The notes: generated from the sequence alone by a model not told the origin. Counted from the stretch's first letter, positions 38,311-47,739 are shown. The stretch: DNA of 64,000 nucleotides from Mesorhizobium sp. (GCA_004017535.1 SAJS01000021.1:1-64000), one strand, 5' to 3'. A program made the numbers and translations.

Positions 38311-38584
38311 TGTCGAGGCTGCCGCTCCGGGCAGGCGTGAGGTCAATTCCAGACACAAGGCGATCTCCGATCCCAATGCAGGGTCGGCAACCTCACAGAC
38401 CGACACCACTCTCCAAGGTGGTCCGGAAACACCGCTCTGATGTCCGCTGTCAAGGTTTGGAACGCAGGAGGTCGCCCGATCCGAGGAACGGCTGCTCATT
38501 CTGATGATCGCGGATGGGTGGAGGCGGAACTGAAGGACGTCGGTGATCAAGCTCTGATGCGCGGGTTGGCTACCGCATTCCCGA

Positions 38585-39445
38585 TTATGCGTCCGGGGTT
38601 GTTCCTATCTTACTGCGGGCGTCGGCGGTTCGCCGGCCACAAAGTGTCTGACGGGCGTTCCCCTGCCGTGGTCCCGCCTCCGCCCATGCGCGAGATGTGC
38701 GCCGTCGCGGCGAGCACTCGCCGCGAACGAGGCCGAGATATCCCATGAGCTGGCGTGGGCTTTCGAACCGGCTGGCGTCGCCGACTTCGGTGACGTACGT
38801 CACGGCGACAATCAGGTCTACCCCACGCAATGTCTGAAGCGCCCACACGATCGGTGCCAGCGACCAGGCCGGGACGAACTCTTCGATCACACGCTCCAGC
38901 CGCCCGACCCGCTCTTTCGAGACGCGCACCGCCTCGACCATCTCCTGGAGTGCGATCTGATGTACAGGATAATCGAACCGCTGCTCCTGCAACCAACGCA
39001 GGTAGCGCATGATCCAGTTCTTCGTGCGCGGATAGCTACGGCCGTGCTTGAGCATGAATGCGCCCACCTGCTGGCGATGGACCCGCAGCGTCTCGACCGC
39101 GGCCGGCCGGGCGCGAACGAGATCGCGCGGCTTCGTGGTCTTCATCGGGAACCATACCTCCGTCAGCCCGCCGGCGCGCAGCGGCCTTGCCAGTGAAAGA
39201 CCATCCCGGCGGTTCGTCTTCACCCGATTGCCAGGCTTCCTTGGATTCAGCGACGGCGCGACTACGGTGCATTCATGGCCGAGGGAACGGATCAGCCGAA
39301 AGAGGCCATAGCCAGTTGGGCCAGCCTATAGCAGAGGTGGATCCGATCGAACTTGGCAGCGATCCGTTGGATAACGCGGCGCATGCTGTATCCGATGGTC
39401 GACCTCGCCGAAGAAGCAAACCTCTCCTTTCCCGACCGGCTCCCG
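38585..39445 (-). pseudogene. IS110-family transposase, frameshifted
   Basis: Leftward frames give AAKFDRIHLCYRLA (end of the RuvC-like N-terminal domain), LIRSLGHECTVVAPSL-like, KPGNRVKTNRRDGLSLARPL, then LRGVDLIVAVTYVTEVGD and SRFESPRQLMGYLGLV (transposase_20 domain). The frame is interrupted at about 39220 and again before 38690, and the conserved Ser-containing end is disordered. Not functional. Confidence 0.75.
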
Positions 39446-39538
39446 CAATCGCGACGGCATTCCTCTGCCTCGCAACATCGATTCAAAACTGCTTCCCTAC
39501 AATCTGCCACGGCTCGCTCCTGTGATGAGGATCGGCTC

Positions 39539-39628
39539 GGCCCGCCCGAGCAAGCTCGGACGCGCAGTGCAGGGCGAGCCACCTCACCGGCAGAAGCGGA
39601 CATACGGTCTTACGGCCAATTCGTATGA
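39539..39628. repeat. 90-bp dispersed repeat, copy 2
   Basis: Near-identical to window positions 1-90. It lies about 95 bp beyond the start of the IS110 remnant. The stretch 39630-39938 shows no gene. Confidence 0.75.
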
Positions 39629-39938
39629 CGTGGAAACTCTCACCAGGCTCGCATGGCAGTTGCACCCATCGTTTCGTCCTCCACTCGCGAAAACGCGAAC
39701 CGATAACCGGGCAAGCCCTAAACGACGGCGTCAGTTTGTACCAATAGGCCGACGAGCGCTAGTGGTCGGCCGTGCTTGCAGTTCATCTCCTGACCTATTC
39801 AGCCCCGAAAGCCTACGGACCACGTCTGGAGCGAAGTTTAGCAGCCGCAGCTTGGGGCCAGGAGCTCGCGGCGAGCCCTATCACCAAGCCGAGTTAACAT
39901 CAGCGATGGTGCGGCCAGCAAGGGCTTGCAGCTTTTTC

Positions 39939-41174
39939 CTATTCGGCGGGATTCGGAAATGGTGTAATCGTCCAACCGATCAAGTCGACGGCATGTCGAA
40001 GTATGGCCTCGGTCTGAGTGGGGTTGGATGAACTGGCGATGACATGCCCCAACCAATCTCGGTAATCTCCCACCCTGGTAATCGGCGTCTTGGGTTTAAC
40101 GTACAATTTGACCTCCTTGACACCCGGTACAGCGGCCGCCCGGCTAACGCCACCGATCCAATCGAGCATGCCATCGCATTCAGGAAGAAGTATCCGCGCG
40201 GCCGCAGCATGCGAACGAGTTCTCCCCAAATTCGATTCCTCGCCGATAACCAGCTTGAGGTGCTCGGTGACAAGATCAATCCCATAAGCCAGTTGGACCA
40301 GTTGAGGATCGGGGAAGCCACCAGCCCGCGGATTGACTTCAATGACCACTGGGCCACGTTTCGTCCAACGGAATTCAATGCCCGTTGGCCCCCAGCCAAG
40401 CTCGAGAGCTCGCAGAGACGCTAGCGAAATATCGACAATACGCTCGTGCTCATGATCCGCCAGCGGGGCCGGGAAGGTGACCTCACTATAAACAAAATGC
40501 GGTGCAGGACCGAAGCTTGCGGCGCCAATCGCCAATACCTCATTTCCCATTATTTTCGCGTAATAATGAGAGCCTTGTGCGAATTCTTCTATCAGAATCC
40601 TTGGCGAAGATCGCCATCTATGCTTGCCGCCCAACAGATAGGTCGTATGCTCGACTACCTCTTCAAGGTTGCGGCACAAACGGACACCGCTGCTGCCGAT
40701 GCCCACTGCCGGTTTAAGAACTACCGGCAAGCCGACCTCCGAGGCAGCGCGTTCTGCATCCGTCGCATTTTCCACCAAGCGATAAGCAGGTATTGGAACT
40801 CTGGCTTTCTCCAGGAGCTGACGTTGAGTGAATTTATCGCAGCATTGTTCAATTGATGCGGGGTTCGGTCCCGGTAGATCGAAGTGCCGGCAGAGCGTGC
40901 CAACTGTCGAATAGACCGACTCGTTGACGGAGGTAATGCCAGCAATATCATAGCTCTCACCTAGCCGGGAACATTCGTGGATCAACGCATCGTGATTGCT
41001 TGTATCGACAGAGATTGCCTCACATCCCGCCGCAAAATAGTCGTACTGAGCTGGATCAGCTGAGAGGGCAATTGGATGAAGACCAAGACGCTGGGCCGCT
41101 TGAACGTATAGCAGGCCATTGCCCGTTGAATACTGTATATTACCTTCGAGCAAGATGAGCGTTCTTCTAATCAT
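39939..41174 (-). CDS. ATP-grasp carboxylate-amine ligase
   Basis: A 411-aa ATP-grasp enzyme of the amino-acid-ligase type (BacD/carnosine synthase-like). An N-terminal domain (RRTLILLEGNIQYSTG, SALSADPAQYDYF region) precedes the ATP-grasp core: KFTQRQLLEKARVPIPAY, LPVVLKPAVGIGSSGV (nucleotide lysine and glycine loop), ILIEEFAQGSHYYA and the metal-binding GPVVIEVNPRAGG. It should form a peptide-type bond between an amino acid and a second amine or acid with ATP. The Met at 41174 is preferred because GGAGG lies 9 bases upstream; the frame extends to 41225 without need. It lies downstream of the oxygenase and aminotransferase genes in the same direction, after a 450-bp gap. The product is unknown. 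Confidence 0.82.
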   Translation of the reverse strand: MIRRTLILLEGNIQYSTGNGLLYVQAAQRLGLHPIALSADPAQYDYFAAGCEAISVDTSNHDALIHECSRLGESYDIAGITSVNESVYSTVGTLCRHFDLPGPNPASIEQCCDKFTQRQLLEKARVPIPAYRLVENATDAERAASEVGLPVVLKPAVGIGSSGVRLCRNLEEVVEHTTYLLGGKHRWRSSPRILIEEFAQGSHYYAKIMGNEVLAIGAASFGPAPHFVYSEVTFPAPLADHEHERIVDISLASLRALELGWGPTGIEFRWTKRGPVVIEVNPRAGGFPDPQLVQLAYGIDLVTEHLKLVIGEESNLGRTRSHAAAARILLPECDGMLDWIGGVSRAAAVPGVKEVKLYVKPKTPITRVGDYRDWLGHVIASSSNPTQTEAILRHAVDLIGWTITPFPNPAE

Positions 41175-41625
41175 TGATGTAGACCTCCGTAGCGTGCTGG
41201 GTGGCATGTGAGCGTGAACGGACATGAGCCTTTGTCCGTGCCTGGCCTCAGACTTTCTGCAACGTTTTTATCATCGACAGGTACCTTCGTTCGTAATGAT
41301 TCTGTGAACTTAGTTGAAGCATCTGTTGCGGTACCATAGGTCGTGTTGAGCGATTTAAGAGCTTAGGGACAAGCGGCTGAACGCATTTACTGCTCTCGTC
41401 TTGGCAAGGGTGATCAGCGTACCGACACCGGCAACGCCGCGACGCGCGACGACCCCGAACCGCTTAGTCGCAGGTCAGGGTCTCCGAGAAGTTCCTAACC
41501 GACGAATAGGACTCTCTGGAGTCTCGGCTTGGGAGGACGTACCGCAAAGGCTTTACGGGCCATTGAGCTGGCACACCCTCACTTCACTGCTGGTGAAAGC
41601 CGGTCAGTCACTGCGAGATCCAACG

Positions 41626-42465
41626 TCACGTCCACCAGAGAACAAGGTCAGGCCGGGCAAATCCGAAAAAGCAATTCAGCACCAGGCGACGCTTTCCGTC
41701 GCCTGATTGACCGGTAACCCCGTGAACGAAGCCGCCATCGATTAGGGCGATATCCCCGGCCTTGAGCTGGAACTCGCGGCACGGGACGGCCTCAAGATAG
41801 GCTGCCGAATAGGGATATCCAGTGGTCTCCACACCCTGCGACTTTCGGTCCGCAACTGTCGGCTTATGGCTCCAGAGCCTCAGATTGCCCCCGTGCTCGG
41901 ACATGCTAGGATAGAGGTTGAGCGCTGCGACCGTATTGTGCGCCACCGCAGAAAGCTCGTAATCATCGCCAGCACGTAAGACTTGAGCGACATCGTCGTG
42001 GGGATCCAAGGAAAACGTGCCACTGCCTGACCAACTGAGAGCGCGACAGACGTTGGCCTGACCGCGTTCCGAACGGGCTAGCCGCAATTCGATGCCCTGG
42101 TTGTGAAGCTCTCGCTTCAACGCGCCGAATATTGCTCGGACCGGGTCAACCAAATTCTCAAAAAGGGCATCGACGTACGGCCGCGCGTTTTCGGCGTCTG
42201 CGAAATATGTGGCTGCATCCTTCCTGTAGTGAGATGCGCCGACATATTGTCCGGGCACACCATCTCTACGCTCTCTGAGACCGGAGCTTCCAATAAAATT
42301 CGTGGTGATCTCCTCGGCTACTTCGGTGCTGAAAGCTTGCTTGATGTGCAGAGCGGTAAGCTCACCTTTCAGGACCGAGATGATATCCGCTGTGTTGATC
42401 GAGCCGATCCGTTCTCTGATCGAAACCGGCGAGATGGCTGGCACTTGAGATATCTGACTAGACAT
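41626..42465 (-). CDS. 2-oxoglutarate/Fe(II)-type oxygenase
   Basis: A 279-aa protein with a double-stranded beta-helix pattern. Candidate iron ligands are the His and Asp in SLDPHDDVAQ and the distal His in GGFVHGVTGQ, with Arg-Leu (KRRLVLNCFFGF) behind as the 2-oxoglutarate contact. I infer a hydroxylase of a free or carrier-bound amino acid. The start at 42465 overlaps the aminotransferase stop by 8 bp and has AGGAG 7 bases upstream, so the two are translationally coupled. The fold assignment rests on motifs, so PhyH-like or SyrP-like subclasses cannot be separated. Confidence 0.72.
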   Translation of the reverse strand: MSSQISQVPAISPVSIRERIGSINTADIISVLKGELTALHIKQAFSTEVAEEITTNFIGSSGLRERRDGVPGQYVGASHYRKDAATYFADAENARPYVDALFENLVDPVRAIFGALKRELHNQGIELRLARSERGQANVCRALSWSGSGTFSLDPHDDVAQVLRAGDDYELSAVAHNTVAALNLYPSMSEHGGNLRLWSHKPTVADRKSQGVETTGYPYSAAYLEAVPCREFQLKAGDIALIDGGFVHGVTGQSGDGKRRLVLNCFFGFARPDLVLWWT

Positions 42466-43714
42466 TGTCTTGCTCCTGTAGTGCGTGTTCAAGGATGGTG
42501 ATGCCACGATCGAGTTCGGCATCGGTGATGGTTATCGGTGGGAGGACTTTGATAACGTCGCGATTTGGCCCCGAGGATTCGATAAGAAGGCCATTTTCGA
42601 ATGCGACATCGTGCACGCGGCCGACAACTGCCGGTGAACGGCATTTCAGGCCGGCCATCAGACCGCGGCCGCGCTTCTGTTCGATGTATCTTGGAAATTT
42701 CGCAACCAGGCGATCGAGGTGCGTTTGCAGCCTGACGGCTGTCCGCTCGACACCTGCAGTAAATTTCCTATCCGACCACATCTTGCACATGGCTCCTGCC
42801 GTCACGAAGGCGAAATTGTTGCCTCTGAAGGTCCCGCTATGTTCTCCGGGCTTCCATATGTCCAAGTCGGGTCGAATCAGAACGATGGATAGCGGACTAC
42901 CTGAACCGCTTAGTGACTTGGAAAGACACACAATATCCGGTTCGATTTTCGCGGACTCGAATGAGAAGAAATCGCCAGTTCGGCCCGCACCCGCCTGAAT
43001 ATCGTCGACGATAAAAACAATGCCGTGCGTACGGCAAATGCGCTGAATTTCCGTGAGCCAAGCTGCAGATGCGGCGTTCATGCCGCCTTCCGCCTGGATG
43101 GTCTCAAGTATAATTGCGGCAGGCTTTTCTATGCCGCTCCCCGGGTCGCTCAAAACGTGGTCGATGTAACTGGCGGAATCGAAAGCTTGGCTCGGATAGC
43201 CGTCATAGGGAACACGGATCACATCGTGGCGAGCAACGCCTCCCAGTTCCCTGGTTGAGGCCGAGCCCGACACCGCCAGAGAGCCGAGCGACATGCCGTG
43301 GAACGCATTCGTAAAGGCCATGACGCTCGAGCGGCCGGTGTATTTTCGCGCCAGCGCCAGAGCCGCTTCGTTGGCGTTCGTGCCGGTCGGCCCAGGAAAC
43401 TGAATCTTGTATGAAAGGCCTCTGGGTTTCAGGATCCAATCGACGAACCCTTCAATGAAGTCACGCTTTGCCGCCGTATGCATATCAAGCGACAGAAGAA
43501 TGTTCTCACCGACGAGATATTCAATCGCTGGCGCCATAATAGCCGGATTGTTGTGCCCGTAGTTGAGTGCGCCGGAACCCACCAGGAAATCGATAAAGGG
43601 CTTACCCGTCTCGTCCCAGATCGTCGCCCCAAGGGCCTTCGTAAAGACGGTGGGGAACGCCCGGCAATAACGACGAACGCTAGATTCATGAGCCGTGAAA
43701 GCGTCGGTGTCCAT
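42458..43714 (-). CDS. Class III aminotransferase (diaminobutyrate aminotransferase-like)
   Basis: A 418-aa PLP enzyme of aminotransferase class III, closest in pattern to EctB-type 2,4-diaminobutyrate aminotransferases. Motifs: GSGALNYGHNNP near the N-terminus, FPGPTGTNANEAALALAR (phosphate-binding turn), NAFHGMSLGSLAVSG, VDDIQAGAGRTGDFF (cofactor Asp) and the Schiff-base Lys in VCLSKSLSGSG. GTFRGNNFAFVTA follows. The Met at 43714 has AGAGGA 6 bases upstream and is preferred to 43732. First of a coupled pair with the oxygenase. It resembles from memory y4qG of pNGR234a, which also lies near a LuxR gene. It probably makes a diamino acid such as 2,4-diaminobutyrate. Confidence 0.85.
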   Translation of the reverse strand: MDTDAFTAHESSVRRYCRAFPTVFTKALGATIWDETGKPFIDFLVGSGALNYGHNNPAIMAPAIEYLVGENILLSLDMHTAAKRDFIEGFVDWILKPRGLSYKIQFPGPTGTNANEAALALARKYTGRSSVMAFTNAFHGMSLGSLAVSGSASTRELGGVARHDVIRVPYDGYPSQAFDSASYIDHVLSDPGSGIEKPAAIILETIQAEGGMNAASAAWLTEIQRICRTHGIVFIVDDIQAGAGRTGDFFSFESAKIEPDIVCLSKSLSGSGSPLSIVLIRPDLDIWKPGEHSGTFRGNNFAFVTAGAMCKMWSDRKFTAGVERTAVRLQTHLDRLVAKFPRYIEQKRGRGLMAGLKCRSPAVVGRVHDVAFENGLLIESSGPNRDVIKVLPPITITDAELDRGITILEHALQEQDNV

Positions 43715-44329
43715 ATTAAGTCCTCTGCACATAGTCGTCGAAGAAGAGAGCTGTTTAATGGCTAGTGGTTTGCGGCATATGTTCGTCGTTTAACATTGAA
43801 GCAGAATGCCGGAGGCAGCTTTGTTTGGTCTGGGTTTGGTCTGGTGGTGCCGGGATCCTCATTGAATATTGTTGGTTGCGTTGCCCTCCATTCGGATGTT
43901 TTCGGGGAATGTGCTGCAACAAGATGGCTTCTAAACCTTCCGCGAAAGCACCGATACTATGGCATCAGGTAGTTGACGTACCCACCCATCGCTGCCCATA
44001 GCGCCTCCGCACAAATGAATGAGTCCAAGGAGATCAGCAGGGTCGCGTCGCCAGAGGTTGTGTCGCTCGGCGGTAGCGAAGCCGCTCGCGAGCGCGCTCC
44101 TCAATAGCGCCGTAGCGAGCGAGCGGCTTCGCGGCGGTCATCAATATTCGCCGTTCAACCTCGGGCTGCGGACACCAACCTGATTCAATTGATGACCGAT
44201 GACACAGCGAAAGCCACGCTCTCTTGAGAAGAATGCGGATTCCGATCTCTTGCGCGATGACTGGCCCGAGCCGCCGGATCAAGAGGGCGGGGCCGCCGTG
44301 GACCCCCTTGACGGAAAGCCCGTTCGTAG

Positions 44330-44440
44330 GCCAGGCGGAAGCAACCGGGAGACGCGTTGGCGAAGGGCCGCATCGGTTTCGAGAACGTCCACTACCGCGA
44401 CGGCAACCATCCCCGGCCGCAGCTGGGGCTGCTGCCTTCA
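44330..44440 (+). pseudogene. ABC exporter ATPase scrap
   Basis: GRIGFENVHYRDGNHPRPQL corresponds to GRIDFENVHFRYANHPLPLY of the exporter at 48930-48990, with clear nucleotide similarity (TTCGAGAACGTCCACT). Only the start of the nucleotide-binding domain is left. Positions 43733-44330 contain no recognisable gene. Confidence 0.65.
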
Positions 44441-44554
44441 GGCCAGTCGAAAAGGAGATCGTCCGGGAGGGTGAAGGCGTTGACGAGGTGAGCCGTGAGT
44501 AAGCAATCAAGCTCTGATCGGGATCGACTAACACTGTTTCCATCCGACCGATGG

Positions 44555-44686
44555 TTGACCTGTGATCGGCGTTACCTCAAGCTAGGCAGGCCGACAAGCT
44601 CGGTTGGAAGGCGAAGACCTTTCGATGAGCTCGTCTCCGAAATGCTCGAGGCCCACTGCCGCGCCTACAGGAACATACTGGCGTAA
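44555..44686 (+). pseudogene. GDP-mannose 4,6-dehydratase C-terminal remnant (gmd/noeL)
   Basis: The frames give RYLKL, then QADKLGWKAKTF in another frame, and FDELVSEMLEAHCRAY with a stop at 44686. This matches the conserved end of GDP-mannose 4,6-dehydratases (DPTKA...LGWKP...F.ELV.EMVE.D). In rhizobia the enzyme (NoeL) supplies GDP-fucose for Nod factor decoration, so this is probably a lost nodulation gene. Only about 45 codons remain. Confidence 0.6.
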
Positions 44687-44772
44687 CGTGAAAACACGAT
44701 CGCGTCGCGGGCAGGTGCATCTGTCGTGGGGCCATCCGCACTGCCAGGCACGCCCTCTCGGCCGGCATGCAC

Positions 44773-45615
44773 TCAGGTCCGGTCGTTTGGGTCGGCGAAT
44801 TCACACATCCTGCAAAGCAGAAAACCATCTGCTCCATTCATGCGGTCGACGATTTCGCGAAAAACTGGCTTTTCAAACAGAGCGGAGTAACCCTCATATA
44901 GAAGGTTGCCCAATACGTGACGCCGTTCAAAATCCATAGAGCACAGGGTAACGTCGCCGTTTGGAAGAAGAACATTCCGATACTGTCGTGCGTCCACGCA
45001 GGTTAGGGCTCCGACCACTGGCTGACGTGGTGCAACGATCTTAGGGTCGACGCTTCCACCCCTACTGCTCACCGGCCGCGCTTTTATCAGGGCTTCGGTA
45101 GGAATAATGTCGGCTATATCTGGGTGGGGCTCGCCCAAGGCCACGAATCGGATCAAGGGGATGTCCGCGTCGACGAGTTGACGAACCAGATCGCGATACT
45201 TGTCTCCGACCAGGCGGCTGTTCATGTAGGTGCCGTCATCGAAAACATGGACCACGAATACGCCCAAGCGCAAGGCTTGCAATCGCTGCAGGTCCTGCCC
45301 GTTCATTCCCACCAGCGTCGTAAAAATCCTGATGCCATGGCCTTTGGCGAAGGCGTGCTCCACCATTTCGGTACAGTCCGGATTGAGCCAAGGTTCGGAG
45401 TATCCCGCAAAACCAATGTCGACGGAAGTCGGTACGCGGGCCAGACACCGCTTGAAATCTTCAAGATCCAGATGACTCGCATGAGACACTTTTCTTTGCC
45501 GGACCGCGAACTTGTCCTGGGGACAATATGAACATCCTACGACGCATCCCGTGGTCGTCGTTATCTCCAAAACCCTGCCGGCTGTGTTTGCTGAGCGAAG
45601 TTCCGGTAAAATCAC
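44773..45615 (-). CDS. Radical SAM protein with SPASM/twitch-like C-terminus
   Basis: A 280-aa radical SAM enzyme. The SAM-cluster motif is CVVGCSYC (CxxxCxxC) at residues 24-31, preceded by LEITTTTG; GFAGYSEPWLNPD is the GxxEP-type SAM-contact segment. After the barrel there are four more Cys: LTCVDARQY, VTLCSMDF and LLCRMCEFA, a half-SPASM (twitch) arrangement that would hold an auxiliary iron-sulfur cluster. The start is a GTG with GGGAG 9 bases upstream. It is leftward, like the aminotransferase cluster, but separated from it by 1 kb of debris. The role may be modification of an amino acid or a peptide. A degraded NifA/sigma-54 promoter lies 0.4 kb upstream. Confidence 0.82.
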   Translation of the reverse strand: MILPELRSANTAGRVLEITTTTGCVVGCSYCPQDKFAVRQRKVSHASHLDLEDFKRCLARVPTSVDIGFAGYSEPWLNPDCTEMVEHAFAKGHGIRIFTTLVGMNGQDLQRLQALRLGVFVVHVFDDGTYMNSRLVGDKYRDLVRQLVDADIPLIRFVALGEPHPDIADIIPTEALIKARPVSSRGGSVDPKIVAPRQPVVGALTCVDARQYRNVLLPNGDVTLCSMDFERRHVLGNLLYEGYSALFEKPVFREIVDRMNGADGFLLCRMCEFADPNDRT

Positions 45616-46003
45616 TGGTGATTACTCCCATCTACTTCCTGCGAAGCGCCACGATGGTGTGCGTGTGCCTTTGGCTTTCTGATACCGCCTGCTGATCTAC
45701 CGAGGCAACGCAGACATCTACCCTTTTTGGCAGCCTAAGCCGCCCGGTTCACCGATTTGCCGGGCCGACCCTTCACAAACTTCCAGCGAGTCGGACCAGA
45801 GACAGCATTGCATCTTTCGAGGCATCACTCGCTCCGGAGATGTAGCCTCAACCGTTGGTCGCTGGCCCGTCGCCGAGATGCGCGCGCAGCACCCTCGAAC
45901 CCGCCGGAGAGAAGCTTTCTGGATGCCGTCGATCATCCTTCATCGAGCGAGTTCCGTGTTCTCATGCGGGTCAGCCCTCACACTATATTGCCGCACATCG
46001 ACC

Positions 46004-46131
46004 AGCAAAGGCCGAGCTAGTGCGCCTGGCGCGCAGTTACTGCGAGATAGGCTTCGAAAAGCCCGACAGGGCTAAGACGCTCCGCTGTATTGAACCCGAC
46101 ATGTTTTCTGACGGCTGTCAGATTTTGGACA
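46004..46131 (-). promoter_or_regulatory. Degraded NifA/sigma-54 promoter (third copy)
   Basis: On the minus strand TAGCTCG-GCCT-TTGCT (46004-46019) keeps the -12 TTGC but has AG in place of the -24 GG. Two NifA-type upstream sites TGT-N10-ACA lie at 46086-46101 (TGTATTGAACCCGACA) and 46116-46131 (TGTCAGATTTTGGACA). The first is nearly identical to the site in the promoter at 53199-53214, and the surrounding bases also match. It points towards the radical SAM gene at 45615, with about 400 bp of non-coding sequence between. Confidence 0.6.
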
Positions 46132-46269
46132 CACATCACTCATCGTCAGTCGCTTAATACGGATGGTAATTTCTTCCAGGAATCGGTGACATTGAACACC
46201 ACCCTGTCATGACCGCCCAATCTCAGCGAAGCGAACTCAGCATGGCCACCAGGACGAAGCCTGAAGATA

Positions 46270-46475
46270 AATCCGCCATAGCAGCGTCAACGACATTTTG
46301 CTTTCGAACCCGGATGGATTGCACGAGGTGATTCGCGCCGTGATGCAGGAGGTGCTCGAGGCCGAGATGGACGAGGCGCTGGGTGCTTCGAAGAGCGAGC
46401 GCACGCCGGAGCGTCTCGGCTATCACGCGCGCTACTACGGGCGGAGAACTAGCTGCGCACCTACGGCGGTTCGAT
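46270..46475 (+). pseudogene. IS256 transposase N-terminal remnant
   Basis: NPDGLHEVIRAVMQEVLEAE followed by MDEALGASKSERTPERLGY and YYGR is the conserved N-terminal part of IS256-family transposases. The frame ends within the 3' end of the leftward LuxR gene. Confidence 0.75.
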
Positions 46476-47207
46476 AATCCCAAGTTTCAAAGCTTTTACA
46501 ACAGCTACCGTTCTGCTGGTCGCATCCAACTTCCGCATTACATTTTTTAAATGGAAATCTATCGTATTTCGTGATCTGCCTAAAATAGTTCCTATTTCCC
46601 ATGACGATTTTCCTTTCGACACCCAATCAATGCACTGTATTTCTCTCGGAGACAGGTTATGTACTCGTTCCGACGCAGTCGTAGTGTCGAACTTCGTAAC
46701 CATCAGATGAAACCGCAGCGCGGCCATTTGCAGGTAGGTGATCGTTCTATTTAGCAATTCGCAGTCTAAGGATTGAGCAAAACTCATAAACCTAAAGCTG
46801 TCAGCGGGGCCATGTAATGGGATGGTAACGCCTGACCTCAAGCCGAATGTTGCTGCTTCGTCCAGAACGCGGCGTCCATCTTCAGTTATGCTTTCATCGG
46901 TATACACCTCGCTCCATCGAAAGGGTCCCGCCTCCTTTCGACCTTTCTTGATGAGGGGGTCTATTTTGGCATAGCCCATTCTCGAGTAGCGCTCCTGCCA
47001 TTCAGCAGGATAATTCCACATCACCACAGAACCCTCTCGGTTCGGCTTAAAAGCCCTCTCTGATGCGAGCGGCCCATAGGCAATCCACGGGCAATCGAAA
47101 TTCAGCGCAAACGCAGACAACAGTTCGAACAACTGTTCGGATTGAGCGACATCATCAGTCATTTCGAGGAATAGGTCTAACTCCATCGCAATCCGCCGGA
47201 GTTCCAT
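46461..47207 (-). CDS. LuxR-family regulator with complete AHL-binding pocket
   Basis: A 248-aa quorum-sensing-type regulator. The autoinducer domain (about residues 20-175) retains all six residues that line the acyl-homoserine-lactone pocket in TraR: Trp70, Tyr74, Asp83, Pro84, Trp98 and Gly126, with identical spacing. The C-terminal LuxR HTH (LSPREIQCIDWVSKGKSSWE, RSRNTIDFHLKNVMRKL) is intact. No luxI-type synthase is found in the window, so here it is a solo. Plant-signal sensors of the OryR/PipR type change the Trp and Tyr, so this one more likely binds a true AHL. AAGGAG lies 6 bases before the start. It resembles from memory y4qH of pNGR234a and probably controls the adjacent leftward biosynthetic genes. 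Confidence 0.87.
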   Translation of the reverse strand: MELRRIAMELDLFLEMTDDVAQSEQLFELLSAFALNFDCPWIAYGPLASERAFKPNREGSVVMWNYPAEWQERYSRMGYAKIDPLIKKGRKEAGPFRWSEVYTDESITEDGRRVLDEAATFGLRSGVTIPLHGPADSFRFMSFAQSLDCELLNRTITYLQMAALRFHLMVTKFDTTTASERVHNLSPREIQCIDWVSKGKSSWEIGTILGRSRNTIDFHLKNVMRKLDATSRTVAVVKALKLGIIEPP

Positions 47208-47739
47208 GATGTCTCCTTCATTGCGTTCTCATTGGTGCACAGTTAGCTCCAACCCAGCCTCGCAACATCCGAAGTCAACGGACTCGAGCCGGAGTTCCTT
47301 CCGCCACCTGGAGTACCCTCAAGAGTCGTGCCAGCTTTCGAGCGAAGCTTCTTCTTCAGGTCGTCAATCGACTGGGGAAGGTACCCAGGAGGCGAACCGA
47401 ACAGCACTGTGTCGGGGAGCGCACAATCCGACAGTCGAGCATTCGATTGACGGAATATGGGCAGGAAAGTATTCGCGGCGCCCTTTTGAAATCAGCACTT
47501 AAGTCGCGGGCCTGAGAAAGCTGCATTGCAACTGTACTTATTTGATCGAGGCAACGTGATGCACCCACTCCGCTTATCGGGTGGAGAAAGAACAAGTTCA
47601 AAATTCAATCGATACCTCGACCTTCTTTTCCAATCTCCCGAGTTGGGCAGCCGTAGCAATCGTATTCGACTGGATCGCGGCTGATTTTCTCCAGGCTTGG
47701 TAACCTGCTGAATTTGTCCTTCGGATCTTCCCGCTCAAT

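Noticed and set aside
47410-47425. TGT-N10-ACA as a NifA site for the ABC exporter
   Set aside because: This pattern is expected about sixteen times by chance in a window of this size, and it lies over 300 bp from the weak -24/-12 candidate.
47590-47640. Partial nod-box-like sequence (AATCGAT...CCAATC)
   Set aside because: Only the 3' portion resembles a nod box; the repeated ATC-N9-GAT pattern is missing and no nod gene follows.
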